Virus record (IMG/VR): IMGVR_UViG_3300025843_000003 | Coordinates: 1-38,539 of that record | Origin: a virus | Strand: one strand, 5' to 3' | DNA: 38,539 bases | Shown here: piece after piece, positions 6,707 through 13,961 of the stretch | How the letters are laid out: each line of letters begins with the position of its first letter | Numbering within the stretch: the first letter of the stretch is position 1 | Made by a program: the position numbers and the translations under genes | Notes under the pieces: generated by a model | The model's input: the letters and a program-made list of their open reading frames with translations, nothing else | The model's database searches: none | What the model was told of the DNA's origin: nothing

Positions 6707-6957
6707 TGCGCTGCGCCGCCTGCCATCGCCGACTGCTGGATGCTGCCTACACTGCGCCCGCAGGCTGGAGCCTTGGCCCCAAATGCCTCGAAAAAGAGCG
6801 CGCCGCTGGCCGTCTGCCACGCCCGTCACATTTTCTTGGAGGGCCGAAGCCGAAAAAGGAAAAGTCGCGCAAGCCAGTAAAGCGCATCAAACGCACGGCG
6901 CACGTGCAGGATGATTTATTTTGTGGTGAGGTTGAAAATGGCGGGGAGTTGGATTAG
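6703..6957 (+). CDS. Small basic protein with N-terminal zinc-knuckle-like cysteines
   Basis: 84 aa starting at GTG 6703 (GTGA overlap) or ATG 6706. CAAC near the N terminus plus a later KCLEKE cysteine may bind metal. The C-terminal half is Lys/Arg-rich (PKPKKEKSRKPVKRIKR) and likely contacts nucleic acid. It occupies the slot where lambdoid phages carry nin genes or a late regulator. No Q signature is visible. A promoter lies within its last codons. Confidence 0.55.
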   Translation: MMRCAACHRRLLDAAYTAPAGWSLGPKCLEKERAAGRLPRPSHFLGGPKPKKEKSRKPVKRIKRTAHVQDDLFCGEVENGGELD

Positions 6958-6960
6958 AAT
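6932..6960 (+). promoter_or_regulatory. Promoter driving the non-coding region
   Basis: TTGAAA (6932-6937), a 17-bp spacer and TAGAAT (6955-6960), with start expected near 6967. No good coding frame follows until 7616, so its first product is an RNA of up to several hundred nucleotides. Position between the nin-like genes and the late genes recalls lambda pR', which makes a terminated leader RNA until Q acts (inference). Confidence 0.6.
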
Positions 6961-6966
6961 TTATTC

Positions 6967-7382
6967 CGTAGCAAGTAAGGTAAACCGAAAGGATGCAAGA
7001 AAGCTTGACACTCCGGAAAGACGGGGACTATCAAGTAAGCGGCTTGGCAATACGAACGGTTCATGCAGCGCGAGGCACAGACGTTTTACCCTAAGCTGCT
7101 TTCTTAATGGGAGATAGAAATGCTTTTGTTTATTTTCGGTCTTTGCCTTGCGGTGACGCAAGACAAAGTAAGGGTAAATGGTTTTGATCCGCCGGGCGAA
7201 AATTCAACGGCGGAGATGAAGGAGAGTGAGCTGGAAGCAAGGCCTAAGGGGGGTCTTTAGCTTGGAGGTCTATTTATTTCCTGTGGATTAGATTTGCACC
7301 CTTAAGGTGCTGCCATCAAGTAAGCGGTAACAAGCCCCGGTCTTGGAGGGGCTTTCCGGTAACGCTCAAATACCAAGTTTTA
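6967..7382 (+). ncRNA. Candidate large structured non-coding RNA
   Basis: No coding frame here has a good ribosome site or family match, yet strong RNA structure is visible. CTCCG/CGGGG forms a hairpin near 7012-7028. An 8-bp outer stem joins TTTACCCT (7085-7092) to AGGGTAAA (7171-7178). It encloses an 11-bp hairpin with one mismatch and a GTGA tetraloop (7141-7168). CCGCC/GGCGG occurs near 7190-7215, and a GCACC-cttaa-GGTGC hairpin near 7296-7310. The 13-mer ATCAAGTAAGCGG occurs exactly twice (7030-7042, 7315-7327). With tRNA-shaped elements directly downstream, this resembles the setting of large ornate phage RNAs such as GOLLD or ROOL. Family membership is untested. Confidence 0.45.
7332..7355 (+). 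terminator. Terminator-like hairpin within the non-coding region
   Basis: AAGCCCC (7332-7338) pairs with GGGGCTT (7348-7354) across a 9-nt loop. Only a short T run follows, so termination would be weak or conditional. It could separate the structured RNA from the tRNA-like elements. Confidence 0.5.
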
Positions 7383-7476
7383 GGGCGCCCATGAGGTGTC
7401 TCTAACCATGACGCGCAAGCTGTCGAGAGATTAATTCATGGTTGGGGAGTCGGTTTGATTCCGGCATTGCCCATCA
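7383..7476 (+). tRNA. Degenerate tRNA-shaped element with enlarged anticodon loop
   Basis: The T arm is good: GTCGG (7449-7453), loop TTTGATT, CCGGC (7461-7465). It is preceded by a 5-nt variable loop and an anticodon-position stem AACCATGA/TCATGGTT (7404-7411, 7436-7443). The 3' side ATTGCCC then A-TCA stands where an acceptor strand plus CCA would be, but only about 5 of 7 acceptor pairs form with GGGCGCC (7383-7389). The D arm is truncated. Instead of a 7-nt anticodon loop there are about 30 nt between the 5-bp stem halves. It is probably not a working tRNA, but its plan mirrors the next element. Confidence 0.3.
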
Positions 7477-7482
7477 AGTTTT

Positions 7483-7592
7483 TGCAGTGTAGCTCAGTCG
7501 GAAGAGTAGGCGGTGAAAGAAAAAGATGCAGGCAGGAAATGGCCTTCATCTCCACTGCTGGCGCGCTGGTTCGACACCAGCCATTGCAACCA
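7483..7592 (+). tRNA. tRNA-shaped gene with about 34-nt insertion in the anticodon loop
   Basis: The cloverleaf is otherwise regular: acceptor TGCAGTG/CATTGCA with 7 of 7 pairs (one G-U), T8-A9, D stem GCTC/GAGT with loop AGTCGGAA, one-base linker, and anticodon stem GGCGG/CTGCT extended by 2 bp. There follow a 5-nt variable loop, T arm GCTGG-TTCGACA-CCAGC, discriminator A and encoded CCA (7590-7592). Between the 5-bp anticodon stem halves lie 41 nt (7514-7554) instead of 7, including an internal GATG/CATC hairpin. No anticodon can be read. Bacterial tRNA introns are normally group I introns, which are much longer. Possibilities are a tRNA-like mimic, a decayed tRNA or an unusual intron. Confidence 0.55.
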
Positions 7593-7615
7593 AGTTTCAA
7601 CAACAGGAGCGTGAA

Positions 7616-7813
7616 ATGGGAAAAATGGGAAAATTGGTAGAATTTACAATTATTTCGGTCGGTTTTGTTTTATTGCTCGGTGCGGTTGGTGGATGGGTTT
7701 TCAACATCGTGAGAATTGTCCAAGTCATTGATTTGCCGATTACGGGAATGTTCATCCTTCGCTGCGTCGGCGTTCTTTTTGCCCCACTTGGGGCTATCCT
7801 GGGCTTCATGTAG
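7616..7813 (+). CDS. Small two-segment membrane protein
   Basis: 65 aa from ATG 7616, with AGGAG at 7605-7609. Two hydrophobic stretches are visible: residues about 8-30 (FTIISVGFVLLLGAVGGWVFNIV) and about 42-64 (ITGMFILRCVGVLFAPLGAILGF). They are joined by a short polar turn. Small phage proteins of this ...GMFI.R..G..FAPLGAILGF type are common but of unknown role. Superinfection exclusion or modulation of the envelope are options. It ends just before a strong terminator. Confidence 0.65.
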   Translation: MGKMGKLVEFTIISVGFVLLLGAVGGWVFNIVRIVQVIDLPITGMFILRCVGVLFAPLGAILGFM

Positions 7814-7839
7814 CAAGTAGCAAGTAGCTGCAACCAATC

Positions 7840-7874
7840 AATCCCGCCAGTGTGATGCTAGGCGGGATTTTTTT
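7840..7874 (+). terminator. Strong rho-independent terminator
   Basis: AATCCCGCC (7840-7848) and GGCGGGATT (7861-7869) form a perfect 9-bp stem with a 12-nt loop, followed by a T run to 7874. It closes the transcript containing the structured RNA, tRNA-like elements and membrane protein, and isolates the H-NS gene. Confidence 0.9.
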
Positions 7875-7875
7875 A

Positions 7876-7905
7876 TTCAAAATAAACAAGAATTTGATTT
7901 ATAAT
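7876..7905 (+). promoter_or_regulatory. Promoter of the phage H-NS gene
   Basis: TTCAAA (7876-7881), an 18-bp spacer and a perfect TATAAT (7900-7905) in an AT-rich patch just after the terminator. The start is expected near 7912, leaving a leader of about 19 nt with GGAGAG before ATG 7931. The AT-rich curved-type sequence is also what H-NS binds, so autoregulation is plausible. Confidence 0.6.
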
Positions 7906-7930
7906 TGGAGTTTTAAACTGGAGAGTGAAA

Positions 7931-8329
7931 ATGAGTGAAATGCAAGTTGAAATGAATTTGAACGACGCGCTGGAGGCGAATAAAATCGAGCAGGCCGCGT
8001 TGCTGGAAAAAATCAAGGCTCGTGACGCTGAGCAGCGCACCGCTGCCCTGGCGCCCGTGCTGGCTGCCATCAAGCAGCACGGCTTCAGCGCCGTCGAGCT
8101 GCGCTTCAAAACCTTGAGCCCTGAGCGCAACGTGAAGGGGGCGACGGACCTCCGCAGCAAGGTGGCACCAAAGTACCGTGACCCGGAAACCAGCACCACC
8201 TGGACGGGGCGCGGGAAAACTCCGGCATGGATGGCGGCGCACATTGCTGCTGGCCGCGACAAGAGCGAATTCTTGATTGAGCTGCCGATCCTGGATGGCG
8301 CCGACAAAAGCGCCACAACGCCCGGCTAA
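7931..8329 (+). CDS. Phage-encoded H-NS-family nucleoid protein
   Basis: 132 aa. Residues 81-116 read KYRDPETSTTWTGRGKTPAWM then a D-K-S-E-F-L-I end. This is the H-NS C-terminal DNA-binding core (TW.GRG..PAW loop that inserts in the minor groove) in its beta-proteobacterial form. Residues 5-50 are a helical oligomerisation region. I chose ATG 7931 because GGAGAG (7920-7925) lies 5 bp upstream. An earlier GTG at 7925 would overlap that site. Phage H-NS proteins may displace host silencing or compact and silence DNA. Own promoter and upstream terminator make it an isolated module before the late genes. Confidence 0.85.
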   Translation: MSEMQVEMNLNDALEANKIEQAALLEKIKARDAEQRTAALAPVLAAIKQHGFSAVELRFKTLSPERNVKGATDLRSKVAPKYRDPETSTTWTGRGKTPAWMAAHIAAGRDKSEFLIELPILDGADKSATTPG

Positions 8330-8367
8330 TGTCGCAGTTGTCGAAGTCAAGCCACGGAAGGTCAAAA

Positions 8368-8739
8368 ATGCCAAAAACTGAAGACTGCGAATTGCTTGAG
8401 CTGGCCGCGAAGGCTTTTTGGGCTGGCGATGAAGTGTCGGTGCGATACAGCGAGGAAGACGGTGGCCTGGTTTACATTTGCGCCGACAATCAGGATCATG
8501 ACGGTCTGGATTGTGAGCTGGTTTGGAACCCACTCACCGACGATGGTGACCGCTACAGACTCATTCAAGCGCTGGGACTGGCCGTTGATTTTTCAGAATG
8601 CACTGTCTGGAAGCGGTTGAGTGACGGCTCACTGGTGCAGTTCTGCTGGGGCGAGATACCTGATTACCCTCAAGAAGTGGTGGATGATGAGGCTCACGCT
8701 GTTGTGCGCGCTGCTGCTGAAATCGGGAGGGCAATGTGA
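8368..8739 (+). CDS. Small phage protein of the ELLELAAKA / WNPLTDDGDRYRL type
   Basis: 123 aa from ATG 8368 (GGAAGG upstream). A 13-residue longer form from ATG 8329 would overlap the H-NS stop. It contains the widespread phage pattern: N-terminal ELLELAAKA, a central W-N-P-L-T-D-D-G-D-R-Y segment and a short hydrophobic C-terminal helix. Such proteins fold as small alpha-beta sandwiches and are strewn through phage accessory regions. Their function is unknown. The start choice rests on family length and ribosome-site spacing. Confidence 0.65.
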   Translation: MPKTEDCELLELAAKAFWAGDEVSVRYSEEDGGLVYICADNQDHDGLDCELVWNPLTDDGDRYRLIQALGLAVDFSECTVWKRLSDGSLVQFCWGEIPDYPQEVVDDEAHAVVRAAAEIGRAM

Positions 8740-8906
8740 CCCCATTCATCATCATCCCGCCGACAGGCTGGGCAAAGCTGGCGCAGGAATATCACCTGCA
8801 CCACTTTGCATGCCCGACCTGCATTGCCGCCAGCAAGGGCGAGGGGTACGGGGCACGCTGCACCGCTGGCGCGTCACTCTGGACCGCGTACCAAGAGGCA
8901 CGCTGA
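8736..8906 (+). CDS. 56-aa zinc-finger-like small protein
   Basis: GTG start in a GTGA overlap with the preceding stop. The translation begins MTPFIIIPPTGWAKLAQE and has CPTC plus a third Cys (ARCTAG), and it ends with LWTAYQEAR. The CxxC suggests a metal site. The tail (TAGASLWTAYQEA) is recurrent in small phage proteins found next to terminase genes. The coupled start and tidy length support a real gene. Function unknown. Confidence 0.55.
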   Translation: MTPFIIIPPTGWAKLAQEYHLHHFACPTCIAASKGEGYGARCTAGASLWTAYQEAR

Positions 8907-8923
8907 CGCCAACGACAATGACC

Positions 8924-8946
8924 AAGGCCCGCCTCGTGCGGGCTTT
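8924..8946 (+). terminator. Intrinsic terminator ahead of the terminase genes
   Basis: GCCCGC (8927-8932), 5-nt loop, GCGGGC (8938-8943), with flanking A/T pairs (AAG/TTT) extending the stem to about 9 bp. It separates the accessory genes from the packaging genes, so late transcription through it probably needs antitermination or the promoter that follows. Confidence 0.75.
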
Positions 8947-8971
8947 GTCGCGTCTGGGTCTGCAGTAAAAT
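8944..8971 (+). promoter_or_regulatory. Weak candidate promoter for the late operon
   Basis: TTTGTC (8944-8949), a 16-bp spacer and TAAAAT (8966-8971), only 6 bp upstream of the terS ATG. A start there would make an almost leaderless message, so this is a weak call. Confidence 0.25.
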
Positions 8972-8977
8972 CGCGCA

Positions 8978-9415
8978 ATGACCCTCACACCAAAACAAGA
9001 GGCTTTTGCTCACGCCGTCGCAAGTGGTAAAACGCAGGCAGACGCCTACCGCCATGCCTTCAGTGCTACAAAAATGAAAGCAGAGACAGTTATTCAGTCG
9101 GCATCCCGTTTGATGGCTGACCGCAAGGTTGCCGCAAGGGTTGCGGAGCTGCGAAAGCCGGTCGCTGACGCCACACAAATGACGCTGGCAGGACACCTGC
9201 AGCGCTTGGCCGACTTGAGTGCGTCGGCAGAGAAAGAGGGAAAATATTCAGCTGCCGTATCTGCTGAAATAGCAAGAGGCAAAGCGTCCGGCCTGTATGT
9301 CGAAAGCGTGGAGCTGACCGGCAAGGACGGCGGCCCGCTGGAAACCAAAACCACAATCGACCCGTCCAAGCTGTCTAGCGCGGCACTCAAGGAGATTCTG
9401 AATGCCCGTGCTTGA
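8978..9415 (+). CDS. terS: Terminase small subunit
   Basis: 145 aa. The N terminus LTPKQEAFAHAVASGKTQADAYRHAF followed by VIQSASRLMADRKVAARVAELR is the classic terminase small-subunit DNA-binding fold (Terminase_2-like). It recognises the packaging site and recruits the large subunit. It overlaps terL by 14 bp. No separate pac site was identified. P22-type phages often have pac inside this gene. Confidence 0.85.
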   Translation: MTLTPKQEAFAHAVASGKTQADAYRHAFSATKMKAETVIQSASRLMADRKVAARVAELRKPVADATQMTLAGHLQRLADLSASAEKEGKYSAAVSAEIARGKASGLYVESVELTGKDGGPLETKTTIDPSKLSSAALKEILNARA

Positions 9416-10868
9416 GCTGACCGATGCCGACCTGCTGGCCGTGGAGCGCGAGCTGTGCGGGCGCAGCCTGGCCGAGTTCGCCCGTCGCGCCTGGCACGTC
9501 CTAGAGCCGGGGGCAGAACTTAAATGGGGCTGGGCGCTCGACGCGATTTGCCTCCACCTTGAGGCCGTTACCGATGGCCGCATCACGCGGCTGCTGATGA
9601 ATGTTCCGCCCGGCTCGATGAAGTCGCTTTTGACCGGCGTCATCTGGCCTGCATGGGAGTGGGGGCCAAAAGCCAAGCCTGAAAATCGCTTCATCGGCAC
9701 GGCGCACGAAGAAACGCTGGCGATTCGGGACTCACGCAAGTGCCGCGACCTCATCAAGTCCGAGTGGTATCAAAAGCTCTGGCCACTGGCGCTGGCGTCC
9801 GATCTGGATGGTAAGCGCGAGTTCGGCAACACGCACAAGGGCGTTCGGCAGGCGCGCAGCTTCACCAGCATGACCGGCGTGCGCGGTGACCGGGTGATTT
9901 TGGATGACCCGTCAAGCGCGGATGCTGCAAACAGTGAAGCCAAGCTGGAGGCCACGCGAATTGCGTTCACCGAAACCTTGCCCACGCGCATCAACAACTA
10001 CGAAAAATCGGCCATCGTCGTCGTGATGCAGCGGCTCAGCGAAAAGGACGTGTCTGGTGTCATCCTGAGCATGGGACTGCCCTATGTCCACCTGTGCATC
10101 CCCATGCGGTTTGAGTCGGCACGGCGCTGCACCACGGCTATCGGCTGGACGGACCCGCGCACGGTGGACGGTGAGCTGATGTTCCCCGAGCGCTTCGGTG
10201 AAGACCAGGTGCGCGAGCTGGAGAAGACGCTTGGCAGCTACGGCACGGCGGGCCAACTGCAGCAGCGCCCAGCCCCACGCGGCGGCGGCATCATCAAGAC
10301 GCCGTGGTTCCGGTATTGGACGGTGTTGCCGAAGCTGGACTTCCGCTTCATCACCGCCGACACGGCGCAAAAGACCGGGCGGGAAAACGATTACAGCGTG
10401 CTGCAGTGCTGGGGGCGTTCTACTGTCGGTGAGGCCGTGCTGATTGACCAACTGCGCGGCAAGTGGGAGGCGCCCGAGCTGCTGGTGCATGCGCGGGGGT
10501 TTTGGTTCAAGCAACTCGCCGCGCACGGGCCCGTGCTGCGCTCGATGATGGTAGAGGATAAGGTGTCGGGCACGGGGCTGATTCAAACGCTCCGCCGTGA
10601 GGGCGTCCCCATTCTGCCGATACAGCGCAGCCTCGACAAGACCAGCCGGGCGCACGATGCCGCGCCGTTCATCGAGTCGGGCAACGTACTGCTACCGCAG
10701 GACGCGCCATGGCTGTCGGACTTTTTGTCCGAGTCGGAATCGTTCCCTGGCGGCGCACATGATGACCAGCTTGATCCAATGTTTGATGCTGTGGCTTATG
10801 TCCAGCGCGCCCCGGCTCAATCTAAAGTGCAAGCAAGCGCACCAATCCCCATCAAACATCGCTGGTGA
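9402..10868 (+). CDS. terL: Terminase large subunit (packaging ATPase and nuclease)
   Basis: 488 aa, typical length. The modified Walker A is PPGSMKS (69-75) and Walker B is RVILDDP (164-170). The nuclease acidic residues are ITAD (Asp320), VEDKVSG (384-390) and HDDQLD (453-458). It powers DNA translocation into the prohead and makes the headful cut. A Met in the P-loop where many proteins have Gly (PPGSGKS) is common in this phage terminase group. Confidence 0.95.
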   Translation: MPVLELTDADLLAVERELCGRSLAEFARRAWHVLEPGAELKWGWALDAICLHLEAVTDGRITRLLMNVPPGSMKSLLTGVIWPAWEWGPKAKPENRFIGTAHEETLAIRDSRKCRDLIKSEWYQKLWPLALASDLDGKREFGNTHKGVRQARSFTSMTGVRGDRVILDDPSSADAANSEAKLEATRIAFTETLPTRINNYEKSAIVVVMQRLSEKDVSGVILSMGLPYVHLCIPMRFESARRCTTAIGWTDPRTVDGELMFPERFGEDQVRELEKTLGSYGTAGQLQQRPAPRGGGIIKTPWFRYWTVLPKLDFRFITADTAQKTGRENDYSVLQCWGRSTVGEAVLIDQLRGKWEAPELLVHARGFWFKQLAAHGPVLRSMMVEDKVSGTGLIQTLRREGVPILPIQRSLDKTSRAHDAAPFIESGNVLLPQDAPWLSDFLSESESFPGGAHDDQLDPMFDAVAYVQRAPAQSKVQASAPIPIKHRW

Positions 10869-10891
10869 GATAATCAGCAAAAGGATACGTA

Positions 10892-12955
10892 ATGACTTCA
10901 AAATCAGAGAAGCTTCACCTCATTCACCAAGATGCAATCGCAGAGTTTGAGCGCATTCAAACGGCCATGCGTGATGAGCGACTGCAATGCCTGCAAGACC
11001 GGCGATTTGCCACTATTGCCGGGGCGCAATGGGAGGGGCCGCTAGGCTCTCAGTTTGAAAACAAACCACGGATGGAGTTCAACAAAATCCACATGGCGGT
11101 TATGCGAATTGAATCTGAATATCGGAATAATCGCATATCGGTATCGTTTGCAAGCAAAGACGGTGAAGGGGCGGAGGATTTGGCTGACTCATGCGCCAGT
11201 CTGTACCGCGCTGATGAGCAGGACAGCACGGCAAATGAGGCTTACGATAATGCGTTTCAGGAGGCACTGCTAGGCGGCTTTGGCGCGTTCCGGCTCTGCA
11301 CCGAATATGAGGATGAGGAAGACGAGGACGACGAGCGTCAGCGCATTCGCATTGAGCCAATCTTTGACGCTGACAATTCGGTATTCTTTGACTTGAATGC
11401 AAAGCGCCAGGACAAGGCAGACGCAAAAACCTGCTACGTGCTTACCGCAATGCCGCGTGATGCGTATATGGATGAGTATGGCGACGATCCTGCAAGCTGG
11501 CCCAAGCAAATCCACCAGCGGCAATTTGACTGGCTGACGCCTGATGTTGTGTATGTGGCCGAGTATTACAAGGTGGAAGAAAAGTCCGAGACTTTCCACA
11601 TTTTCCGTGGCCTGGATGGCTCTGAGAAGAAAATCAAAGGCGCTGAGCTTGAGGATATGGCCGAAGAACTGGATGCTACTGGCTTCACTGAATCGCGTCA
11701 AAAGACCGTCAAACGCAAGGCTGTTCACAAATACATTCTCAATGGCGCGAAGGTACTGAAAGACTGCGGAATTATTGCTGGACGGTATATCCCTGTCGTC
11801 CCCGTGTTCGGCAAGCGGTGGTATATCGACAATGTTGAGCGTTGCATGGGCCATGTGAGATTGGCAAAAGATGCCCAGCGGCTCAAGAATATGCAGCTGT
11901 CCAAGCTGGCAGAAATCAGCGCATTGTCCAGCATCGAGAAGCCTATTTTCAGCCCCGAACAGGTTGCAGGCCATCAGGTTGAATGGTCAGAAGACCACAT
12001 CAAAAATTACCCATACATGCTGGTGAATCAGGTGACTGATGTAAATGGCAACATGGCGCCAGTTGGGCCTGCTGCATACACCAGAAGCCCGCAAATCCCG
12101 CCCGCAATGGCTGCATTGCTGCAACTGACTGAACAGGATATGGCCGAGGTGCTCGGCAATCAGCAGCAAGCCGACAAGATGGTCAGCAACATATCAGGAA
12201 AGGCCGTGGAGATGATCCAGACCCGACTTGATACGCAGACCTTCATTTACATGAGTAACTTCGCCAAGGCCATTAAACGGGCTGGTGAAATCTGGCTGAG
12301 CATGGCAAAAGAGGTTTACGTGGAGGATGGCCGCAAAATGAAGGGCGTCACCGATGGGGATCAGGTCGAGTCCATCGAGCTGCGCCGCCCGGTAATGGGT
12401 GAGGATGGCGAAATCGAATATGAAAACGATATGAGCCAGGCGGAATTTGATGTTGCGGTTGATGTTGGGCCATCGTCCGACACTAAACGCGCCTCCGTTG
12501 TCCGTGCGCTTACCGGCATGATGGGCATGACGCAAGACCCGGAATTGACGGCCGTCCTCGCCAATGCTGCAATCATGAATATGGAAGGTGAGGGGCTGAA
12601 AGATATTCGTGCCTGGAGTCGCAAGAAAATGCTGATGATGGGTGCTGCTACTCCCACTGATGAAGAAGCAAAAGAAATGCAGGCCCAGGCTCAAAATGTC
12701 CAGCCTGACCCGCAAGCGCAATATCTGCAATCGGCCGCAGAAGAAGCTGACGCAAAAGCAATGCAGGCAAAAGCAAATGCTATTTTGACTATTGCGAAAA
12801 GTAAGGAAACTGAGGTTAAAATAGCTGAAATGTTGTCGAATATGTCAATCGCAGAACGCGATAATGTCATCCGTACCGCACAGGCTTTACGCGAGATGCA
12901 ACAGCCTGCCGCAGTGCAACCGGAAACCGTCCAGCCGGATAATATGGGCGAGTGA
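10892..12955 (+). CDS. Portal protein, P22 gp1-like
   Basis: 687 aa, close to the 725 of P22 gp1. The N terminus has a helical start, then GAQWEGP and RMEFNKIHMAVMRIESEYRNNR, characteristic of P22-type portals. It continues with an acidic Glu/Asp patch (about 144-150) and IPVVPVFGKRWYIDN...VRLAKDAQRLKNMQLSK. The C-terminal Gln/Ala-rich coiled tail matches the long barrel helix of P22 portals. Twelve copies form the DNA channel at one vertex. AAGGA precedes the ATG. Confidence 0.92.
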   Translation: MTSKSEKLHLIHQDAIAEFERIQTAMRDERLQCLQDRRFATIAGAQWEGPLGSQFENKPRMEFNKIHMAVMRIESEYRNNRISVSFASKDGEGAEDLADSCASLYRADEQDSTANEAYDNAFQEALLGGFGAFRLCTEYEDEEDEDDERQRIRIEPIFDADNSVFFDLNAKRQDKADAKTCYVLTAMPRDAYMDEYGDDPASWPKQIHQRQFDWLTPDVVYVAEYYKVEEKSETFHIFRGLDGSEKKIKGAELEDMAEELDATGFTESRQKTVKRKAVHKYILNGAKVLKDCGIIAGRYIPVVPVFGKRWYIDNVERCMGHVRLAKDAQRLKNMQLSKLAEISALSSIEKPIFSPEQVAGHQVEWSEDHIKNYPYMLVNQVTDVNGNMAPVGPAAYTRSPQIPPAMAALLQLTEQDMAEVLGNQQQADKMVSNISGKAVEMIQTRLDTQTFIYMSNFAKAIKRAGEIWLSMAKEVYVEDGRKMKGVTDGDQVESIELRRPVMGEDGEIEYENDMSQAEFDVAVDVGPSSDTKRASVVRALTGMMGMTQDPELTAVLANAAIMNMEGEGLKDIRAWSRKKMLMMGAATPTDEEAKEMQAQAQNVQPDPQAQYLQSAAEEADAKAMQAKANAILTIAKSKETEVKIAEMLSNMSIAERDNVIRTAQALREMQQPAAVQPETVQPDNMGE

Positions 12956-12965
12956 GAAAGAGATT

Positions 12966-13835
12966 ATGACGATTGAAAATGAAGATCAAGAATTGAATGT
13001 CCCTCCTGTTGAGACTGAGCAGGAGCAGGAACAAGAACAAACCCCTCCGGCTGATGCGCCCGGAGAGGGTGAAGGTGATGATGAAAATGAGGTTGTCATT
13101 ACTTTTGGCGATGAACCAGCGCCGCCACCATCGGAAGAACCGGCACAATCCACGCCCGCCTGGGTGAAAGAGCTGCGCAAAAGCCAGCGCGATTTGCAGC
13201 GTGAAAACCGTGAGCTGAGATCGAAGCTGCAAGCCCCGGCACCTGCTGATAATGCACCTACGCTTGGCGCAAAGCCCACGCTTGAGGCGATGGAATGGGA
13301 CACGGACAAATATGATGTGGCCCTGGAAAAGTGGTACACAGACAAGGGCAAGGTGGAGGCCCATGCAGCCACCCAAAAGCAAGAGCAGTCGAAGCAGCAA
13401 GAGGCTTGGCAGGCAAAGCTGACCAGCTACCAGACCAACAAAGCAGCACTCAAGGCCCCCGATTTTGAAGAAGCCGAACATGCTGCAACTGAGATTTTCT
13501 CGGTTACTCAGCAAGGCGTATTGCTTCAAGGTGCTGAGAATTCGGCGCAGCTTGTTTATGCTCTGGGCAAAAATCCAGCGAAGGCAAAAGAACTCGCCGC
13601 CATCACCGACCCCGTGCGTTTTGCATGGAAAGCAGCTCAACTTGAAAAGGAAATGAAAATGACCACGACCCCGCGCAAGACTCCGCCGCCACCAGACCGG
13701 CCCCTCAAGGGTAGCGGCCCTGTTGGTGGAAGCTCTGATGCAACCCTGGAGCGCCTGCGGGCTGATGCAGAGCGCACTGGCGATTTGAGCAAGGTTGTTG
13801 CCTACAAGCGCGACATGAAAAGCAGGCAAAAATAA
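12966..13835 (+). CDS. Scaffolding protein, P22 gp8-like
   Basis: 289 aa, between portal and coat as in P22. The N terminus is acidic and Gln-rich (DQELNVPPVETEQEQEQEQ). A middle helix region (VKELRKSQRDLQRENRELRSKL) is coiled coil. The C terminus is basic with helices (TLERLRADAERTGDLSKVVAYKRDMKSRQK), as in the P22 scaffold, whose C-terminal helix-loop-helix binds coat. It directs prohead assembly and leaves the capsid. P22 scaffold also autoregulates its synthesis. Confidence 0.85.
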   Translation: MTIENEDQELNVPPVETEQEQEQEQTPPADAPGEGEGDDENEVVITFGDEPAPPPSEEPAQSTPAWVKELRKSQRDLQRENRELRSKLQAPAPADNAPTLGAKPTLEAMEWDTDKYDVALEKWYTDKGKVEAHAATQKQEQSKQQEAWQAKLTSYQTNKAALKAPDFEEAEHAATEIFSVTQQGVLLQGAENSAQLVYALGKNPAKAKELAAITDPVRFAWKAAQLEKEMKMTTTPRKTPPPPDRPLKGSGPVGGSSDATLERLRADAERTGDLSKVVAYKRDMKSRQK

Positions 13836-13837
13836 TA

Positions 13838-13961
13838 GCGTAGAATGCGCACCAAAGGAATCGCCCGCCTCAATGGGTAGTTAACGGCCACCGTCCAGCC
13901 TTGATGGATGAGTAAGAAGCAAGTGTTCAAACTCATTCATATTTAGGAGGCCAACGGTGGC
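13838..13961 (+). promoter_or_regulatory. Coat-gene leader with start codon locked in an 8-bp stem
   Basis: A third copy of gcgtagaat (13838-13846) opens a 121-bp untranslated gap, without a convincing -35. In the leader, GCCACCGT (13887-13894) is perfectly complementary to ACGGTGGC (13954-13961), which contains the GTG start codon (13957-13959). AGGAGG (13945-13950) lies in the loop next to the stem. Opening of this stem would be needed for coat translation. Confidence 0.45.
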
